Positions 15,701-17,625 of a stretch of 17,625 bases of DNA are shown one piece after another (the first letter of the stretch is position 1; each line of letters starts with the position of its first letter). Made by a program: the position numbers and the translations under genes. Location: assembly GCA_036274645.1 (NCBI GenBank), contig DASUFH010000028.1, forward strand, positions 1 to 17,625, read 5' to 3'. Below the pieces are notes generated by a model, which had not been told where the DNA came from, made no database searches, and saw only the letters and a list, made by a program, of their open reading frames with translations. This DNA comes from DASUFH01 sp036274645. GTDB lineage: Bacteria; Acidobacteriota; Terriglobia; 20CM-2-55-15.

Positions 15701-15978
15701 TTGAGATTTCTGATGCGAATGGAAAGACCATTCTTGTCGTATTCAAACTTGGACAGGGAGAAGGACAGATCCAGGGGTTCCAGATCGAGTCCCTCGGCTT
15801 TGAAGGGAACACCGACACGGCCGCCAACGGACTCCACCCGACGAAGGAGGAATTCCCGGACCGGGCTTGTCAGAAGCAGGATGACCAGTCCCGCGACCAG
15901 AACGAGCAGGACGAGGAGGGTCCCCGCCAGAGCCTTCCACCACCTCAATCCATTTTTTCTTCTTCGTCTCCTGCTCAC
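9709..15978 (-). CDS. TamB-Omp85 (TamA/BamA-like) fusion protein, 2089 aa
   Basis: One uninterrupted frame encodes two normally separate proteins. Residues 1-15 are basic (MSRRRRRKNGLRWWK) and ~16-38 form a transmembrane signal anchor. Residues ~40-1120 are long beta-repeat sequence of AsmA/TamB type (many 'G.....V.G....'), and ~1125-1357 are the TamB C-terminal domain (VRGTLADPVVLGRATVLEGG; LSEPDIIAMLLTGRS; DFVLRGVNRTDQDQIRFELH). After a short linker, ~1371-1768 hold about five POTRA domains. Residues 1770-2089 are an Omp85 barrel with LRAFGRD (1991-1997) at the L6 position and a terminal Phe in RVTFGIGQAF. E. coli TamB (1259 aa) plus TamA (577 aa) totals less than this. The proposed role is insertion of outer-membrane proteins or phospholipid transport through a TamB bridge ending in its own barrel. 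The start is GTG with GGGGGG upstream; no later start would give an intact N-terminal anchor. No internal ribosome site is visible at the junction. Confidence 0.92.
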   Translation of the reverse strand: MSRRRRRKNGLRWWKALAGTLLVLLVLVAGLVILLLTSPVREFLLRRVESVGGRVGVPFKAEGLDLEPLDLSFSLSKFEYDKNGLSIRIRNLKVALPWNAWGPDGINVTSLTADELHARFVAREPAASAGGPSDEPMKFPLVRIGRLDVKDGSFVYESSSTRIEIPSLSMNVVDGAGKIVPKAPVAIDGNTRVRIEEIPIRLSPEGLKFGPVTWTVSGDQSGSGTVSGEFRWAPVVRGSANFATDPFAIKPWDGIVLRGQVEYEKGVLTAPEFVATRGDGVVSGALKISDSGNSVTARWSNVRIDPTGVDGVTNGQLTLEWQAPDLSDARGNGRVSLLADKYGTADSDVTIADGRARLMIDATAMGAVIHADAVTGLDRRLAGTFSLTHRENGMLSAEGTLAGDLLSPVATANITASDVTLQGIGPIEATAQASYRDMAVQVTMADARYRNSKLLNGHLRIDLQSEAIEGGAPSITAQLQDFIPDAMGEIGAMAEVSGTIEHPIASFKASSMGLEIGGTHIDKVAVDAQLKDNLLQVIELEATQDRGVLRVSGEANLATEQITGKATVSNLRITQVRGLSGTVDLKADIAGTYRKPLADFQGSVADVTYQGQEHGAAEFSGTVDGEKLRATARSPKYHASVDGTVALIAPYAFTADLKVDQGVFEYQQYHGSATGRVVAGGTLEPVSVDRLEVQALKVTAEGIDLTASGALDTGIQADAVADLARLPLNDINLTGQAEISAIVRGPVTSPVVDGQLRTTGATVQVTGMPEAARVEAAVDFTRNRFEIRQMRATYADAEIVVEGNGSLQGSGEFTFTAENIRPERLLPGRPLSGVVGLEGQISVSAPRLDSIEGRATVTQLDIIAGGVQFHQTEQGEVALARGELTVRKFALSGPETTASVNGSVNTRTGSLSLDLRADTDLRILEGFIPRSNASGHIDSQVAIRGDYRQPDMNGFVRLNDAQLQLFEPPLLVSDLNADVRLSGSRFQIQRASGDLNGGALDLTGGGEISRVGLSNVAIQASLMGTQLEYPEGLQSEIAARLSLSGSMPNLTLAGNVEVLDALYRQNVDLRGEVLRRLTLQQRSRAAAAQKSAFGRDINLNVMVMTTGPVAVAINVASLDLTGAFQVRGTLADPVVLGRATVLEGGEVFFGPVSGEATALGERRDRYIVERGTLDFVNPLQTEPTIDFEATHELKVKNERYLIRLRVSGTPTDLRTELTSDPYLSEPDIIAMLLTGRSFADLQSAHLSVARDQVLNYLSGQLTTRFIQGAGSALGLDTVTIEPVTIASETDVSARLTVGKDLTQGLNLVYSQNLSGARDQAWIVNYSLFKDFVLRGVNRTDQDQIRFELHHGLEFGGGPSLPRRIAPREEPKLQSVAFNGSSFSSEDLEDEVTKIGKPYNIYRMNDDVRSLREFFSSSGYPEARVRAKRTVTGDSVDVVFNVTQGPMVRFDYRGAKVPHKVQKQVLSVWETGFAETSSLRESLRVLLRYFRDEGYLQADVSARDEALRPDQRLFVFQIDLGLKFEEPRWLFQGIEIPDLTTSAGEIMDDPEAIREEIEFDLKGRGFLEATATVPQLVIRNGLRPRFVVTIDKGPLYSVSALNYSGNAFFSDAWLSYVVLFGPTKPTTMDAAGAAGPPGPVPPLVAFPYSEEWLGIARRRILTEYWQQGFNEVQIVSSTDYKPGSGKIAVTFEIREGERQKIADIQIHGDTRTMLSHLRRYFQFKQNDPVDYTRINLTRKKLYDTGLFKRVDIEVSREPVGYVAVVNLNERAPWALHYGFTIAENRNVANFDLGVSGDITHRNVFGKGITAGLSLNIDPSFADARLFTSFPVFLDRDVATTGSIFRTRETFADSVSNTWGITIQQFWRPSDFYVVSYDYSLRRISTFKTDVTEVSPDIVTGVVRLARFNATVSRDTRNDILNATRGSFLSNSLQFAPPGIGSTIRYVRNYWQYLQFKQIWLPNLIWASAYRLGLAGSTEPLPETDQFNAADSLRAFGRDSLSFNPGNALTVTNQELRHPLFWRFGVAGFLDVGNNYDSVRVLHLLDQRYSPGFGLRVDTPFLLLRVDLAFNPFPEPGESARRVTFGIGQAF

Positions 15979-16094
15979 TCGCCCCCCGACACGCCTGCAA
16001 AGCGCAACCTGCTATCGCAAGCGACCTGTCTACAACACGATACCGAATTCGAACAGAATAACGCGCCAGCAGCTATTAGAACGTGTTGCAGCCC

Positions 16095-16112
16095 TTTCGT
16101 TACTCAACGAAA
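16095..16112. repeat. Small perfect palindrome upstream of the TamB-Omp85 gene
   Basis: TTTCGTT (16095-16101) and AACGAAA (16106-16112) are perfect 7-bp complements around ACTC. It lies ~117 bp upstream of the GTG start in a 271-bp spacer (15979-16249) that should hold the promoter of the fusion gene. It could be an operator; no T-run follows on either strand. I see no convincing -35/-10 pair or gene in this spacer. Confidence 0.45.
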
Positions 16113-16249
16113 ATCGAGAGTCCCCCCTCTGCCTCGAAAGTCCGGACCGGCCCCACCAGGAAAAATGGCATGACAAATTTTTGCACGACAGGGGATCAAT
16201 CTCAGAGGCGCGGCGCCCGGAAGCCGTTCTGTCGGCGGTAACAAACCGA

Positions 16250-17625
16250 TCAGGCCGCGCTCCAGCGCGCAGGTGAAGGAAAGATGATAGCGCGCGTGTA
16301 GCGCGCTTCGTTGCCATCAGCGTCGGCAATCTCGACCTTGAGGGTTTTCTTTCCCCGAAGTTGCAGATCTCCAATGAACAGTGTGTCTCGAAAGCCGCAC
16401 GCCAGAGGCGCTTCAGGAAAGCTCGTCACGACATCGGGACGAGCCACGCCGTAATGCAGCGCGCCGAGGTAGAGGTCATCGATCCAGGCCTCCACGGTTG
16501 TCACGGCGGCAACAGAAAAAGACCAACCGGAAATCTCGATGAAGGTGGACCCGACCGCGGATCCAAGCCCGGCATCCGCTACAGGATCGAGCATGCCGCG
16601 CAACTTTGCGTCATAGCCGATGCGGAGTTCTCTCGTGAAAACCCATACGTTTCCAGCGGCGTCCGAGGCCCGGATCCGCAGTTGCGCGTCGCCCTCAGGC
16701 TCGTGGCCGCTGATGAATACTTTTCCCTGAAATCCGCTGGCCCTCGGTTGGTCGGGAAGTTTCGCAGTCACATCAGGACGAGCGGTCCCGTGAGCGATAG
16801 AGCCGAGGACCGTGTCGCCGATGGACACCTCGATTCCAACAATTGGCCCCGCGGTCGAGTGGACCCAGCCGCAGATCGCAGTCGTCCCGAAAACGGACTC
16901 CCCTTCCCGGGGATAGTCCAGGTAACCGCGCATCGGCCCGACGGTATCTTCCGGATAAGGACTCGGCGAAGGGGCGGCGTCAGCCGTAAGTGGAGCCGCA
17001 GGTTCAGCCGCAGACTTCTCCTGACGATGCAGCCACGGCAGTCGCGCAGCCACACGGTCCCAAAAAATCCGGAGAATGGGACGGGACGCCCGCGCTTCGA
17101 GGTCCAGCCATCGCCGACGGTATCCTTCCAGTTCCCGCGTCGTTTCGCGAAGTTGCGTCTTCAGCAACGAGGCTTCGTCCCGCAAGCGCCGGAGTTCAGC
17201 CGCGTGTCTGACCCGGGTCCTGAACAAACCGGTAGACTGGCGGTAAAGGGTGTGGAGGCTGCGCCTCCTTGCCAGAGTCTCCTGCGCCTTCTCCAGTCTG
17301 GCCTTTTCAAGCTTCGCCAGCAGATCATCCACCTCCGCGAAGTTCGGGCCGGCCCCAATCTCTTCACGTCGAACGGGGCCGGCTGGATTCGCGGTGGCCC
17401 CGATCCTCGCCTGTTCCCAATCACTGAGGGTGTCTTCTGCCCCCTCCAGGTATGCGGAACTGAGGTCGATCCGGTCGATTTCCAGACTGTCGGAACACAC
17501 GGCAACGAAGTAAAACGGATTAGGCAACGCTTTCGCCGGCGGAACGATCGGGGCCGCGTTGCCTTCCCACGCGCCCCAGGCATTTTCGCCATTGTCCAGA
17601 AGCGGATACACGTACGATCCGGAAC
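16250..17625 (-). CDS. Coiled-coil protein with two C-terminal Ig-like repeats, N-terminus beyond window
   Basis: The frame is open to the right edge (457 residues visible; first complete codon at 17623) and stops with TGA at 16250-16252. The in-frame GTG at 17609-17611 is probably internal, because coding-like sequence continues before it. The order is: a short unrecognised segment (YPLLDNGENAWGAWEGNAA; PFYFVAVCSDSLEIDRIDLS); a strongly charged coiled coil (~17330-17080; LLAKLEKARLEKAQETLARR); a Pro/Ala linker (~17030-16960); and two related ~105-residue beta domains (~16925-16620 and ~16600-16260). The repeats share GW.......V...V.....LG...YG.ARPDV....P..P..GF. Similar repeats follow glycosyltransferase or methyltransferase modules in some surface-polysaccharide proteins, but no catalytic motif is visible here, so function is not assigned. 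The gene reads toward the TamB-Omp85 gene, 271 bp upstream, probably as a separate unit. Confidence 0.75.
   Translation of the reverse strand, partial: SGSYVYPLLDNGENAWGAWEGNAAPIVPPAKALPNPFYFVAVCSDSLEIDRIDLSSAYLEGAEDTLSDWEQARIGATANPAGPVRREEIGAGPNFAEVDDLLAKLEKARLEKAQETLARRRSLHTLYRQSTGLFRTRVRHAAELRRLRDEASLLKTQLRETTRELEGYRRRWLDLEARASRPILRIFWDRVAARLPWLHRQEKSAAEPAAPLTADAAPSPSPYPEDTVGPMRGYLDYPREGESVFGTTAICGWVHSTAGPIVGIEVSIGDTVLGSIAHGTARPDVTAKLPDQPRASGFQGKVFISGHEPEGDAQLRIRASDAAGNVWVFTRELRIGYDAKLRGMLDPVADAGLGSAVGSTFIEISGWSFSVAAVTTVEAWIDDLYLGALHYGVARPDVVTSFPEAPLACGFRDTLFIGDLQLRGKKTLKVEIADADGNEARYTRAIIFPSPARWSAA

Noticed and set aside
14473..16173. A 566-codon plus-strand open frame (and similar long plus-strand frames at 13093-14448, 11860-12882 and 10582-11736)
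   Set aside because: All are antisense to the TamB-Omp85 gene and show no recognisable motif.

Overview
The window is a GC-rich stretch of a diderm (Gram-negative) bacterial chromosome. It carries seven protein-coding genes, two of them cut by the window edges, and a few structured intergenic segments. The diderm call rests on an Omp85 beta-barrel with POTRA domains, a TamB-type protein and TonB C-terminal-like modules. The mix of genes (an exported carboxymuconolactone-decarboxylase-like protein, a glycine-zipper secreted protein, a MASE1/PAS sensor, a GT4/debranching-enzyme pair) would fit Acidobacteriota of the Solibacter/Bryobacter type. That taxon is an inference from general familiarity; there is no rRNA or other marker gene here to prove it.

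Left part (1-6056). A minus-strand gene running off the left edge encodes a large multi-domain membrane sensor: MASE1, GAF, a second DUF4118-like membrane module, then PAS and PAS. Its output domain is outside the window. After a divergent gap come three plus-strand genes for exported proteins. The first is a carboxymuconolactone-decarboxylase-like protein with a signal peptide, followed by a good intrinsic terminator. The second is a glycine-zipper protein whose Shine-Dalgarno can pair with an upstream anti-Shine-Dalgarno in its own leader. The third is a small protein with two TonB_C-like repeats, preceded by a near-perfect 45-nt hairpin.

Middle (6007-9708). Two minus-strand genes overlap by 4 nt (GTGA) and form a glycan operon: a GT4 glycosyltransferase followed by a glycogen-debranching-type amylo-alpha-1,6-glucosidase. 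The debranching gene converges on the TonB_C-like gene and overlaps it by 50 bp. Upstream of the pair is a 436-bp spacer with a 9-bp tandem repeat (four units). Directly beside it lies a REPIN-like pair of inverted palindromes, one of which sits just downstream of the next gene's stop.

Right part (9709-17625). The dominant feature is one uninterrupted 2089-codon minus-strand gene. Its first ~1355 residues look like TamB (inner-membrane anchor, long AsmA/TamB beta-repeat region, TamB C-terminal domain). Its last ~720 residues look like a complete Omp85 protein (about five POTRA domains plus a 16-strand-type barrel ending in Phe). If translated as read, one polypeptide would run from the inner to the outer membrane and join the two halves of the TAM/BAM-type machinery covalently. 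At the right edge is the 3' part of a gene for a coiled-coil protein with two C-terminal Ig-like repeats.

No tRNA, rRNA, CRISPR array, transposase or phage gene was found.
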